Origin: Burkholderia sp. 9120 | GTDB lineage: Bacteria; Pseudomonadota; Gammaproteobacteria; Burkholderiales; Burkholderiaceae | Direction: 5' to 3' | NCBI RefSeq assembly: GCF_000745015.1 | Contig: NZ_JQNA01000001.1 | Location: 62,001-126,000, forward strand | DNA length: 64,000 bases | Shown: piece by piece, positions 1-8,722 of the stretch | Layout of the letters: each line of letters begins with the position of its first letter | Numbering within the stretch: the first letter of the stretch is position 1 | Notes under the pieces: generated by a model | The model's database searches: none | The model's input: the letters and a program-made list of their open reading frames with translations, nothing else | What the model was told of the DNA's origin: nothing | Made by a program: the position numbers and the translations under genes

Positions 1-603
1 AACGCGGGGCAGGTTTGCATCTCGCCGACGCGTTTCCTGGTGCATAACAGCATCCGCGAGGAATTCGCCGCGGCGCTGGTCAAGCATGCTGAAAGCCTCA
101 AGCTCGGCGACGGTCTGACGGAAGGCACCTCCATCGGGCCACTCGCCAACGCGCGCCGCCTCACGGCCATGAGCAAGGTGCTCGACGACGCACGCAAGAC
201 CGGCGCGACGGTGGCAACGGGTGGCGAGCGGATCGGCTCGGAAGGCAACTTCTTCGCGCCGACCGTGCTGACCAACGTGTCGCTCGAAGCGGACGTGTTC
301 AACAACGAGCCGTTCGGCCCGATCGCCGCGATTCGCGGTTTCGACAAGCTCGAAGAAGCGATTGCCGAAGCCAACCGTCTGCCGTTCGGCCTCGCCGGTT
401 ATGCGTACACGAAGTCGTTCAGCAACGTGCACATGCTGTCGCAACAGATGGAAGTCGGCATGCTGTGGATCAACCAGCCGGCTACGCCCTGGCCGGAAAT
501 GCCGTTCGGCGGCGTGAAGGATTCCGGCTACGGCTCGGAAGGCGGTCCGGAAGCAATGGAAGCCTATCTGGTCACCAAGTCGGTTTCGGTGACGGCGGCT
601 TAA
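1..603 (+). CDS. Aldehyde dehydrogenase, C-terminal part (5' end outside window)
   Basis: The frame is open from base 1, so the gene begins before the window; about 200 C-terminal residues are present. The sixth visible codon is a Cys in the context GQVC, which fits the catalytic nucleophile of NAD(P)-dependent aldehyde dehydrogenases. Further on, NNEPFGP is the usual ExFGP motif and [15 protein letters not shown] is the conserved C-terminal segment. The family oxidises aldehydes to acids in the cytoplasm. The best subfamily guess is succinate-semialdehyde or a related sugar-acid semialdehyde dehydrogenase, but the substrate cannot be fixed without the N-terminus. The gene is followed by a strong terminator, so it ends its transcription unit. 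It lies a few genes from a uronate catabolism locus. Confidence 0.9.
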   Translation, partial: NAGQVCISPTRFLVHNSIREEFAAALVKHAESLKLGDGLTEGTSIGPLANARRLTAMSKVLDDARKTGATVATGGERIGSEGNFFAPTVLTNVSLEADVFNNEPFGPIAAIRGFDKLEEAIAEANRLPFGLAGYAYTKSFSNVHMLSQQMEVGMLWINQPATPWPEMPFGGVKDSGYGSEGGPEAMEAYLVTKSVSVTAA

Positions 604-686
604 GCGCTCGCTATGGCCGCTGTGGCCTTAAGGTAGTTCGGGAGCGCTTGCTCCCGCTGCCTGGTCAGCAACGTTTACTGTGCCGG

Positions 687-716
687 GTCCGCGAGGTGTT
701 GCTCGCGGACTTTTTT
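687..716 (+). terminator. Rho-independent terminator after the aldehyde dehydrogenase
   Basis: A perfect 9-bp stem (GTCCGCGAG / CTCGCGGAC, 687-695 and 702-710) with a 6-nt loop is followed directly by TTTTTT at 711-716. It lies 84 nt after the aldehyde dehydrogenase stop and just before the GNAT gene. Confidence 0.9.
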
Positions 717-755
717 ATTGTGACGACCGTGAACAACGACAACCTGCCCCGACTC

Positions 756-1331
756 ATGCAACCCACGCTGACTGGCAAGACCCTCGAACTTCAACCGCTT
801 CAGCCGGAACACGAGCAAGGCCTGCTCGACGCCGCCGCGGACGGCCAATTGTGGAACATGACCGTCACCGTGGTGCCGGGTCCGCAAACCATGGGCGCGT
901 TTATCGCCGCCGCGCTCGAAAGCCGGGCGGGCGGTACGGTGATGCCGTTCGTGATCGTTAAACGCGATACGGGCAAGCTGGTCGGCAGCACGCGGTTCTG
1001 GAAAATCGACCGGATCAACCGCAAGCTCGAAATCGGTCACACCTGGTTGAGTCAGTCGATGCAGCGCACGGGCGTGAACACCGAAGCGAAGTATCTGCTG
1101 TTGCGCCATGCATTCGAAGCGATGCAGTGCGTGCGCGTGCAACTCACCACCGACGAATCGAACGAGAAATCGCGCGCGGCGATTCTGAGTATCGGCGCGA
1201 AACTGGAAGGCATCGTCCGGCATGAACGCATCATGCCGGATGGACGCAAACGGAATTCGGCGCGCTTTAGCATCATCGACGATGAGTGGCTTGAGGTGAA
1301 GGCGATGCTGGAGCGGAAGATGGCCCGCTGA
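756..1331 (+). CDS. GNAT family N-acetyltransferase (RimJ/RimL type)
   Basis: The 191-residue product begins TLTGKTLELQPLQ and has the layout of RimJ/RimL-like acetyltransferases: an N-terminal strand, a central region with LVGSTRFWKID and IGHTWL, and the late segment QLTTDESNEKSRAAILSIGA, which matches the acetyl-CoA binding/helix region ending in the N-x-x-S-R-A-x-x motif. Such enzymes acetylate amines of proteins or small molecules using acetyl-CoA. The open frame extends upstream into the previous gene, but a terminator at 687-716 interrupts that stretch, so the start must lie after it. I chose ATG 756 where homology-like sequence begins; in-frame GTG codons at 720 and 729 are alternatives. 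The substrate is unknown. Confidence 0.85.
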   Translation: MQPTLTGKTLELQPLQPEHEQGLLDAAADGQLWNMTVTVVPGPQTMGAFIAAALESRAGGTVMPFVIVKRDTGKLVGSTRFWKIDRINRKLEIGHTWLSQSMQRTGVNTEAKYLLLRHAFEAMQCVRVQLTTDESNEKSRAAILSIGAKLEGIVRHERIMPDGRKRNSARFSIIDDEWLEVKAMLERKMAR

Positions 1332-1354
1332 GCGAGCCAACGTCCGCCCCACCC

Positions 1355-2383
1355 TCAAACATGCGCGTCGCGCGGCTCATTCAACGGCGCGGGCGGCGCC
1401 TTCCCCGCCTCCAAGCCTTCGCCTGACGACGCGTTCCGCGACTGATGCCGATGCACCCACAGCGCCGTCAGGATCGGCACCAGAATCGCCGTCACCAGAC
1501 ACGCGGTTGCCACCATCGCGGTCGCCGCCGGCACCAGCGGTTTGAAGCGCGGAATCATCTCGCCGATGATCGCCGGATTCGCGACCGCGGCGCCCGCAGT
1601 CGACGACGCCGCCAGCCCCGCCGCACCATTGCCTCCCGCAATCCAGCGATCCGCGAGAATCAGCGGAATGCCCGTCACGACGATCACCCCGAGTCCGAGT
1701 ACGACGCCCGGCAGGCCGCTCGTCACGATCACGTTCAGATCGATGCCGTTGCCGAGCGCGAAGCCGAAGAACGGAATCAGCGGATGCACGCAGCGCCCGA
1801 AGAACTCGCGCAACTCGCTATCCAGATTGCCCAGCACGAAGCCGATCAGAAACGGCAGCACCGCGCCGACGAACAGCCGCGGCTCGAAGAACGCCACACC
1901 GGTCGCGCCCAGAATGATCATGCTGACGAGCGGCCCCGATTCGACCGACATCAGCACGAATGCGCCGGCCTCCTCTTTCGTGCCGTACTGCTGCATCACC
2001 GCCGCGTAGAGGCCGCCGTTGGTCATGTCCATCGACGTGGTGATCGCCAGCACCGAGAGGCCCGCGAATAGCCCCGCCTTGACGCCGTCGATCGGTATGA
2101 AACGCGCGGCGATCAGCGTCGCGATCCACGCGACCAGCATCTTGGTGACGAGCAGCGTGCCCGACTTGCGCAGCACCACGCCGGTTGCCCGCAGGTCGAT
2201 CGTCGCGCCCATGCAGAAGAACCACACGGCCAGAATCGGCACGGTGCCGCTGATCAGACCGTTGGTGAACGACCCGAAATATTTCCCCGCGCCAGGCGCA
2301 AAGGTGTGGACACAGGCGCCGAGCAACAACGGCACCAGCATCAGGCCGCCTGGTACGCGGTCGATGGCCTTCTTGAGCTTCAT
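1355..2383 (-). CDS. kdgT: 2-keto-3-deoxygluconate permease KdgT
   Basis: This is a very hydrophobic protein of about 342 residues that begins [13 protein letters not shown], with repeated transmembrane segments and conserved-looking stretches such as [18 protein letters not shown] and [12 protein letters not shown], as in the KdgT family. It imports 2-keto-3-deoxygluconate, an intermediate of pectin and uronate breakdown, probably by proton symport across the inner membrane. The frame continues 29 codons upstream, but ATG 2383 has a near-perfect Shine-Dalgarno (GGAGGAGGC) directly before it, which decides the start. It is divergent from kduI and kduD, which act in the same pathway. An IclR-type operator lies in its promoter region, so joint control by the IclR regulator at 4489 is likely. 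Confidence 0.93.
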   Translation of the reverse strand: MKLKKAIDRVPGGLMLVPLLLGACVHTFAPGAGKYFGSFTNGLISGTVPILAVWFFCMGATIDLRATGVVLRKSGTLLVTKMLVAWIATLIAARFIPIDGVKAGLFAGLSVLAITTSMDMTNGGLYAAVMQQYGTKEEAGAFVLMSVESGPLVSMIILGATGVAFFEPRLFVGAVLPFLIGFVLGNLDSELREFFGRCVHPLIPFFGFALGNGIDLNVIVTSGLPGVVLGLGVIVVTGIPLILADRWIAGGNGAAGLAASSTAGAAVANPAIIGEMIPRFKPLVPAATAMVATACLVTAILVPILTALWVHRHQSRNASSGEGLEAGKAPPAPLNEPRDAHV

Positions 2384-2468
2384 GCCTCCTCCATGGACTT
2401 CGCGTCCCGTTGTCGGGTGAATCACCCGGTAAGGTCCCGTTCTTACGCCGGGCTCTCCCTTTCGGCGC

Positions 2469-2498
2469 AATATATCACCGAGATAGGAACGACGTTCC
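2469..2498 (-). promoter_or_regulatory. kdgT promoter with overlapping palindromic operator
   Basis: GGAACGACGTTCC (2486-2498) is a 5-3-5 perfect inverted repeat. On the minus strand a -10-like TATATT lies at 2469-2474; a -35 element at 17-bp spacing would fall at 2492-2497, inside the palindrome. The second operator upstream of kduI has the same layout. The assignment to the IclR/KdgR-type regulator is inference from proximity. Confidence 0.6.
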
Positions 2499-2581
2499 GA
2501 TTCTGCTTGCTTTTCTGTTTATCGTTTACCCGCGCCTGCTTCAAAACGCTTGCCAGTGTTGATGTCGCGTCGCAATATTTT

Positions 2582-2619
2582 CGGACCGATGTTCCGAAAT
2601 ACGAATTTTGCGCTACAGT
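2582..2619 (+). promoter_or_regulatory. kduI promoter with overlapping palindromic operator
   Basis: CGGACC-GAT-GTTCCG (2582-2596) is an imperfect inverted repeat matching the half-sites of the kdgT operator. A -10-like TACAGT lies at 2614-2619, and the -35 position at 17-bp spacing (2591-2596) is inside the operator. This is the same geometry as on the kdgT side, which fits a repressor blocking both divergent promoters. The promoter hexamers themselves are weak matches. Confidence 0.6.
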
Positions 2620-2686
2620 CGTGGCCAGAACGGCGTCCCGGACCCGACGCGGCCAGGCGCCTCAACCGAGCGGAGAAAGCGAAATC

Positions 2687-3523
2687 ATGGAAGTGAGACA
2701 GGCCATCAACAGCGAGTACGCGAAAACGCTCGACACCGCGGGGCTGCGCAAACAGTTCCTCGTCGACCAGGTGTTCGAGCGCGATGCGCTGAAGCTCACG
2801 TATAGCCACATCGACCGGATCATTGTTGGTGGGGTGTGGCCGGCGACGCGCGCGGTCGAAGTGCCGGGCTCGCTCGGCAAGGCGATCGGCGTCAACTATC
2901 TGCTCGAGCGGCGCGAACTCGGCGCGATCAACATCGGCGGCGACGGCTGGGTCGATGTGGACGGCCAGCGCTATACCGTGCGCAACGAAGAGGCGATCTA
3001 TATCGGCAAGGGCGCGCAAGCCGTGGCGTTCGGCAGCGACGACGCCGCGCATGCCGCGAAGTTCTACGTGAACTGCGCGCCCGCGCACACGTCGTATCCG
3101 ACCCGCACGATCACGCTCGCGCAAGCGGCGCCGCAAACGCTCGGCGACCCGGCCACGAGCAACCGTCGCACCATCTACAAGTTCATCGTGCCCGAGGTGC
3201 TGCCCACCTGCCAGTTGTCGATGGGCATGACGAAACTCGAAGCGGGCAATCTGTGGAACACCATGCCGTGCCACACGCACGAGCGCCGCATGGAGGTGTA
3301 TTTCTACTTCAACGTTGCCGACGACGCCGCCGTCTTCCACATGATGGGCGAGCCGCACGAAACGCGGCACATTCTCGTGCACAACGAACAGGCGGTGATC
3401 TCGCCGAGCTGGTCGATTCATTCGGGCGTCGGCACGCGCGCGTACACCTTCATCTGGGGCATGGTCGGCGAAAACCAGGTGTTCGGCGACATGGATCATC
3501 TCGCGGTCCGCGAGCTGCGTTGA
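2687..3523 (+). CDS. kduI: 5-keto-4-deoxyuronate isomerase KduI
   Basis: The 278-residue product has the same length as the E. coli enzyme as I recall it. It converts 5-keto-4-deoxyuronate (DKI) to 2,5-diketo-3-deoxygluconate in the cytoplasm, a step of pectin/unsaturated uronate degradation. The cupin metal ligands are visible in CHTHERRME (His196, His198, Glu203) and SWSIHSG (His245); these four positions coincide with the zinc ligands known for E. coli KduI. The open frame runs upstream through the promoter region, but MEVRQ at 2687 is the family start and has GGAG-like sequence before it. kduD, the next enzyme of the pathway, starts 58 nt downstream. Confidence 0.96.
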   Translation: MEVRQAINSEYAKTLDTAGLRKQFLVDQVFERDALKLTYSHIDRIIVGGVWPATRAVEVPGSLGKAIGVNYLLERRELGAINIGGDGWVDVDGQRYTVRNEEAIYIGKGAQAVAFGSDDAAHAAKFYVNCAPAHTSYPTRTITLAQAAPQTLGDPATSNRRTIYKFIVPEVLPTCQLSMGMTKLEAGNLWNTMPCHTHERRMEVYFYFNVADDAAVFHMMGEPHETRHILVHNEQAVISPSWSIHSGVGTRAYTFIWGMVGENQVFGDMDHLAVRELR

Positions 3524-3581
3524 TGGAGCGCGTGGATCGCGTGGTCGGCGTGGCTTATATCGCGCAATCTTTGCACACGAC

Positions 3582-4352
3582 ATGGGCTTGAATACCGTGA
3601 ACACTTTCGATCTCAGCGGCCGCGTCGCCATCGTCACCGGCAGCAATACGGGGCTCGGCGCCGGCATGGCGGTCGCGCTCGCCGCCGCGGGTTGCGACAT
3701 CGTCGGCGTGAGCCGCGCCGATCCCGGCGACACGGCCGCGCGCGTTCAGTCATGCGGCCGGCGTTTCGCCGACGTGCGCGCCGATCTTGCGTCGATCGCG
3801 CCGGTCGACGACATCGTGCGCGCCGCGGTAGAAGCGTTCGGCCGCATCGACGTGCTGGTGAACAACGCGGGCATCATCCGCCGCGACGACGCGCTCGAGT
3901 TCAGCGTCGACGATTGGGACGCGGTGATGGACGTCAACCTGAAGAGCCTGTTCTTTCTGTCGCAAGCTACGGCGCGGCAGTTCGTCAAGCAGTGCGGCGG
4001 CGGCAAGATCATCAACGTCGCTTCGATGCTGTCGTTTCAGGGCGGCATACGGGTCGCTTCGTACACGGCGTCGAAAAGCGGCGTGCTCGGTCTCACGCGC
4101 CTGCTCGCCAACGAATGGGCCGCGCAAGGCATCAACGTGAACGCGATCGCGCCCGGCTACATGGCGACCGCGAACACGGCGGCGCTGCGTGACGACGCGC
4201 AGCGCAACGACGAAATTCTCGGGCGCATTCCGGCGAGCCGCTGGGGCACGCCGGAGGATCTCGCCGGGCCGGTGGTGTTTCTGGCCTCGTCCGCTTCCGA
4301 CTATGTGCACGGGCATACACTGGCGGTGGATGGCGGGTGGCTCGCGCGTTAG
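3582..4352 (+). CDS. kduD: 2-dehydro-3-deoxy-D-gluconate 5-dehydrogenase KduD
   Basis: A short-chain dehydrogenase of 256 residues. It reduces 2,5-diketo-3-deoxygluconate to 2-keto-3-deoxygluconate with NAD(P)H. The sequence shows the Rossmann motif TGSNTGLGAG near residue 19, NNAG, and the catalytic YTASK with Tyr161 and Lys165. Segments such as IRRDDALEFS, ASMLSFQGGIRVASYTASKSG in part, and the terminal VDGGWLAR match KduD closely rather than generic SDRs. No strong Shine-Dalgarno is seen before ATG 3582; the first residues are variable and a GTG a few codons in is possible. It probably forms one transcription unit with kduI and possibly the downstream IclR gene. Confidence 0.95.
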   Translation: MGLNTVNTFDLSGRVAIVTGSNTGLGAGMAVALAAAGCDIVGVSRADPGDTAARVQSCGRRFADVRADLASIAPVDDIVRAAVEAFGRIDVLVNNAGIIRRDDALEFSVDDWDAVMDVNLKSLFFLSQATARQFVKQCGGGKIINVASMLSFQGGIRVASYTASKSGVLGLTRLLANEWAAQGINVNAIAPGYMATANTAALRDDAQRNDEILGRIPASRWGTPEDLAGPVVFLASSASDYVHGHTLAVDGGWLAR

Positions 4353-4488
4353 ATCGGCGAATCGCGCCGGACGCGGTATGCTCTCGGCGCCTGCGAAAAT
4401 GGCCTGGCGTAGCCCAATGAAAAAAGCCACAGTAGCGCGGACGAAGAACATCGAGCCCGGCAGCACGGTATAGCGAGGAAACACGGAA

Positions 4489-5391
4489 ATGGCAGCAATG
4501 AGCAAACAGGGCAAAGACGACGACACCGCGCCAATCCAGGACGCGGACAACGCCGACTGCGGCGGCGAGCGCGGCGAATCGGCTTCGTCGGTCGGCCGCG
4601 TGTTCGCGATTCTCGGCGCGATCGGCGAGCGTGGACAGATCGGCATCAGCGAACTGTCGCAGCGGCTCGGCATGTCGAAGACCACCGTGCATCGCGTGAT
4701 CCAGACGTTGAAGGCGCTCGGCTATGTGACGCAGGAAGTCGAAACCGAACGCTACCGGCTGACCATCCGTCTGTTCGAACTCGGCGCGAAGGCGCTGGAA
4801 AGCGTCGATCTGGTGCGCGAGGCCGACATCGAAATGCGCCGCATCGGCGCGGTGACGCGCGAAGCGGTCCACCTCGGCGCATTCGACGAAGACGCCATCA
4901 TCTACATCCACAAGATCGACGCCGACTACGGCCTGCGCATGCAGTCGCGGATCGGCCGACGCAATCCGCTGCACAGCACGGCGATCGGCAAAGTACTGCT
5001 GGCGTGGATGGACCCGGCCGACGCGCGCGAAGTGCTCTCGCATGTGGAGTTTCGCAAGTCGACGCAAAAAACGCTCGCGTCCGCCGACGCGGTGTTGAGC
5101 ATTCTGCCGCGCGTGCGTGAGCAAGGTTACGGCGAAGACAACGAGGAACAGGAAGAAGGTTTGCGCTGTCTCGCCGTGCCGGTGTTCGATCGCTTCGGGC
5201 GCGTGATCGCCGGACTGTCGGTTTCGTTTCCGACCATGCGCTGCGGCGCCGATACGAAGTCGCACTATGTCGCGCTGTTGAAGGAGTCGGGTCAGGCGAT
5301 CTCCGCGCGGCTCGGCTATCGCGACGCGGCGGCGGCCTCTGCTGCCTCTACTGCCTCTGCTGCTGAAGGTCTCGCGGCAGAGCAAGGCTAG
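4489..5391 (+). CDS. kdgR: IclR family transcriptional regulator, probable KdgR-type controller of the locus
   Basis: The 300-residue product has an acidic, variable N-terminus (about 30 residues), then a winged helix-turn-helix (about residues 35-95, SVGRVFAIL to SKTTVHRVIQTL) and a C-terminal IclR effector domain (LHSTAIGKVLL and GLRCLAVPVFD are typical). IclR proteins of the KdgR branch repress pectin/uronate genes and are released by 2-keto-3-deoxygluconate. Its place after kduD and the two palindromes upstream of kdgT and kduI support that role, but the effector is inferred. The start has GAGGAAACACGGAA before ATG; a second ATG three codons later is possible. The C-terminal tail is an Ala/Ser-rich low-complexity run. 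Confidence 0.85.
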   Translation: MAAMSKQGKDDDTAPIQDADNADCGGERGESASSVGRVFAILGAIGERGQIGISELSQRLGMSKTTVHRVIQTLKALGYVTQEVETERYRLTIRLFELGAKALESVDLVREADIEMRRIGAVTREAVHLGAFDEDAIIYIHKIDADYGLRMQSRIGRRNPLHSTAIGKVLLAWMDPADAREVLSHVEFRKSTQKTLASADAVLSILPRVREQGYGEDNEEQEEGLRCLAVPVFDRFGRVIAGLSVSFPTMRCGADTKSHYVALLKESGQAISARLGYRDAAAASAASTASAAEGLAAEQG

Positions 5392-5394
5392 AGG

Positions 5395-5727
5395 TCACCG
5401 CGCCCGATGAGGCGACGCTGCGACGCGTCGCAAGGCTGGTGAATGTTGCGTGGCATCCTCAGTCTGCAACTGAATGTATCCGCTTTCGCGGTTCGCGACG
5501 AAACACGATGCCGTATAGATAGAGGCCGTTCGTGCGTCGATCGCTTTGCTCGCATCATTCGATTCGCCATCCACGTAGGCGGTTTTTTTCATAGCGCGTT
5601 CAATGGCTTGGCCTTCGCTATCGCGCCCGGCCGAGGTCTTCCCGAACCATCCGCTTCCCTCTTTCGCAGCCGCTTCGCGCCGCCACGGCACGAAGCGGCA
5701 TCGACACGTCCTGTTACACACGAACAC
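5395..5727 (-). CDS. Possible small hypothetical protein
   Basis: This 5391-5783 stretch has no recognised gene. On the minus strand an open frame of about 110 codons has reasonable high-GC codon use over the segment EGSGWFGKTSAGRDSE to GYIQLQTED. I do not recognise the family. The start is unclear: upstream codons are Arg/Cys-rich and unlikely, and an internal ATG at 5592 (MKKTAYVDGES) has no convincing Shine-Dalgarno. The plus-strand frame in the same place looks less protein-like. It could be a decayed gene. Confidence 0.3.
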   Translation of the reverse strand: MFVCNRTCRCRFVPWRREAAAKEGSGWFGKTSAGRDSEGQAIERAMKKTAYVDGESNDASKAIDARTASIYTASCFVANRESGYIQLQTEDATQHSPALRRVAASPHRAR

Positions 5728-5783
5728 ATCGGTAATGACGCCGCTCAGTAGAGTTCGGTCACACGCAACAACGGAGCAACGTC

Positions 5784-5900
5784 ATGAAACGAATCCTCGC
5801 GCTGGTTATTCTCGCCGTCACGCTCGGCAGTGCTTTAGGCGGTTGCATCGTGGTGCCCGGCGGCGGCTATCACGATCACTACTATCACGATCATTACTAG
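5784..5900 (+). CDS. Very small His/Tyr-rich lipoprotein
   Basis: A 38-residue product starting MKRILALVILAVTLGSALGGC. It has a typical lipoprotein signal with lipobox LGGC, so the mature peptide would be only about 18 residues (CIVVPGGGYHDHYYHDHY), lipid-anchored to a membrane. The repeated HDHYY tail could bind metal, but this is only suggestive. A Shine-Dalgarno GGAG lies 6 nt before ATG. The next gene also encodes an exported, His- and Tyr-rich protein 55 nt downstream, so the two are probably co-expressed. Peptides of this type are often missed because of their size. Confidence 0.75.
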   Translation: MKRILALVILAVTLGSALGGCIVVPGGGYHDHYYHDHY

Positions 5901-5954
5901 GCCTTTGCTTGCGCCAGACCCTTCACACTCAATCATAGAAACCGAGAATAAAAC

Positions 5955-6344
5955 ATGAGCAATTCACGAAGCCGCTGGTTGTCGATGGCGATCGTTGCAG
6001 GGCTGGGAATCGGTGCGTCGTCGGTGGCGCTCGCGCACGTCGACGTAGGTGTGAACATCGGCATTCCGGGCGCGGTGTATGCGCCGCAACCGGTGTATGC
6101 CGCGCCACCTCCGCCGCCGGTGTACGCACCCGCTCCGCCGGTCGTGGTGGTGACGCCGGGCTGGTATGGCGAGCGCTATTACGACGGCCATCGCTACTGG
6201 CAACGTCGCGAGTGGGAAGCGCGTCATCGCGACGAACGCGAATGGCATGACGCTCGCGGTCCGCACGGCGACTGGCACGGTCCTGATGGACGCGATGGCG
6301 GTCATGGCCCGAACGGCGGTTGGCAAGGCAACGCCAACCATTGA
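5955..6344 (+). CDS. Exported Pro/Tyr- and His/Gly-rich protein
   Basis: A 129-residue product. Residues 1-28 form a Sec signal peptide cleaved after VALA. Then comes VDVGVNIGIPGAVYAPQPVY, a proline/tyrosine-rich linker (PPPPPVYAPAPP), a short YYDGHRYWQRREWEARHR core, and a tail rich in His, Gly and Asp. Proteins of this composition are common in Burkholderiales and are placed in the periplasm or outer membrane; no enzymatic motif is visible. The preceding small lipoprotein shares the His/Tyr bias. Function unknown. Confidence 0.8.
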   Translation: MSNSRSRWLSMAIVAGLGIGASSVALAHVDVGVNIGIPGAVYAPQPVYAAPPPPPVYAPAPPVVVVTPGWYGERYYDGHRYWQRREWEARHRDEREWHDARGPHGDWHGPDGRDGGHGPNGGWQGNANH

Positions 6345-6421
6345 TGCATCAACCTGGCGGCGTCGCTGACCAGGCCGGACCGCGCAACGCATCGCGCCAC
6401 ACCGATCAAAGGAGCGACGCT

Positions 6422-6676
6422 TTGCTACGCACCGAACTACGACGCGTCACCGCGCAGATCGACGACAAGGTCGTCTGCGCCGAATACAGCGAACAGACCG
6501 GGCAATTGTGTGTGCGTCAGGATGGCGCGCTGCTGCGCGAGTGGTTTCCACCGCATTCGTGGATGGCGATTGCTTCGGTGGCCGGCGCGCGGCATTGGGG
6601 CACGCGCCCAACGGATGACGATCTGATCGCGCTACTGCGCAACGAGATGACGTTGATGAGAACGTCTCGGTCTTGA
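6422..6676 (+). CDS. Conserved-looking hypothetical protein, TTG start
   Basis: An 84-residue soluble protein, beginning LLRTELRRVTAQIDDK when read through the start codon. The open frame continues upstream without a credible ATG. AAAGGAG at 6408-6414 is followed 7 nt later by TTG 6422, which is the best start. The segment VCAEYSEQTGQLCVRQDGALLREWFPPHSWM and the late HWGTRPTDDDLIALLR look like a compact folded domain, and similar short proteins exist in Burkholderia as I recall, but I do not assign a family. Convergent with the DUF4148 gene; a 14-bp hairpin lies between them. Confidence 0.7.
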   Translation: MLRTELRRVTAQIDDKVVCAEYSEQTGQLCVRQDGALLREWFPPHSWMAIASVAGARHWGTRPTDDDLIALLRNEMTLMRTSRS

Positions 6677-6726
6677 GCTTGAGCGTTAGCTTGAACGTGA
6701 ATCAAGCGGATTGCGGATTGCACACG

Positions 6727-6759
6727 GAGGGCCACGGCGAATTCATCGCCGTGGCCCTC
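6727..6759. terminator. Strong hairpin between convergent genes
   Basis: Perfect 14-bp stem GAGGGCCACGGCGA / TCGCCGTGGCCCTC with loop ATTCA. It lies between the stop of the gene at 6422 and the stop of the gene at 6791. No U-tract on either side, so termination by the hairpin alone is inferred. Confidence 0.55.
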
Positions 6760-6790
6760 ATGTCATGCGCTTGCTTGTGTTCGCTTGCGC

Positions 6791-7042
6791 TTAACGAGCG
6801 TTGCGGATCGGCGGCGAATAAGAACTCACCGTGGTGTCGTTGGCATAACCCGCTTGCCACGTACCACGGCTGCCCGAACCATAACCGCTGTTGGCGGCCT
6901 GAGTGGCATTTTGCTGATCGGCAGGCGACGCCTGCACCGACTGCGCGTCTTGCGCCGCCGGTTGCATGGACGACTCGGCGAATGAGGCTACCGGCACGGC
7001 AAGCACCACAGCGATAGCAACGGCTTGAATGAGCGACTTCAT
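6791..7042 (-). CDS. DUF4148-type small exported protein
   Basis: An 83-residue product with a clean signal peptide (MKSLIQAVAIAVVLAVPVASFA, cleavage before ESSMQ). The mature part is short, polar and Gln/Ser/Gly-rich (QASPADQQNATQAANSGYG...). This matches the small DUF4148 family that is abundant in Burkholderia and relatives; function unknown, periplasmic by signal. ATG 7042 has GGAGGTGG 6 nt upstream and is preferred over the longer open frame. Confidence 0.75.
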   Translation of the reverse strand: MKSLIQAVAIAVVLAVPVASFAESSMQPAAQDAQSVQASPADQQNATQAANSGYGSGSRGTWQAGYANDTTVSSYSPPIRNAR

Positions 7043-7251
7043 GAAACCACCTCCAGAATTTGTCTCCGCATTTATTTCTAAACGCGCCGTGAATCTGGCT
7101 ATCACTGCAGCCATATAGACAGTCTAGGTGCCTGGTGGTAGGGGATAAATCCGCTAATCCTGAATACACTGTTGCTTTGCGAACGACAATGAAAAATGGC
7201 GGCGCTTCAAACCGCGCAGAGCACCGCGCAGCGTGCCCTGCCCGCTTTGCG

Positions 7252-8697
<1,446 letters not shown>

Positions 8698-8722
8698 TCA
8701 AGGTAAACCCCGACGCGTTTTA

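Noticed and set aside
465..755. N-terminal extension of the GNAT open frame into the aldehyde dehydrogenase gene
   Set aside because: It overlaps the upstream gene and crosses a strong terminator; the homologous part starts at 756.
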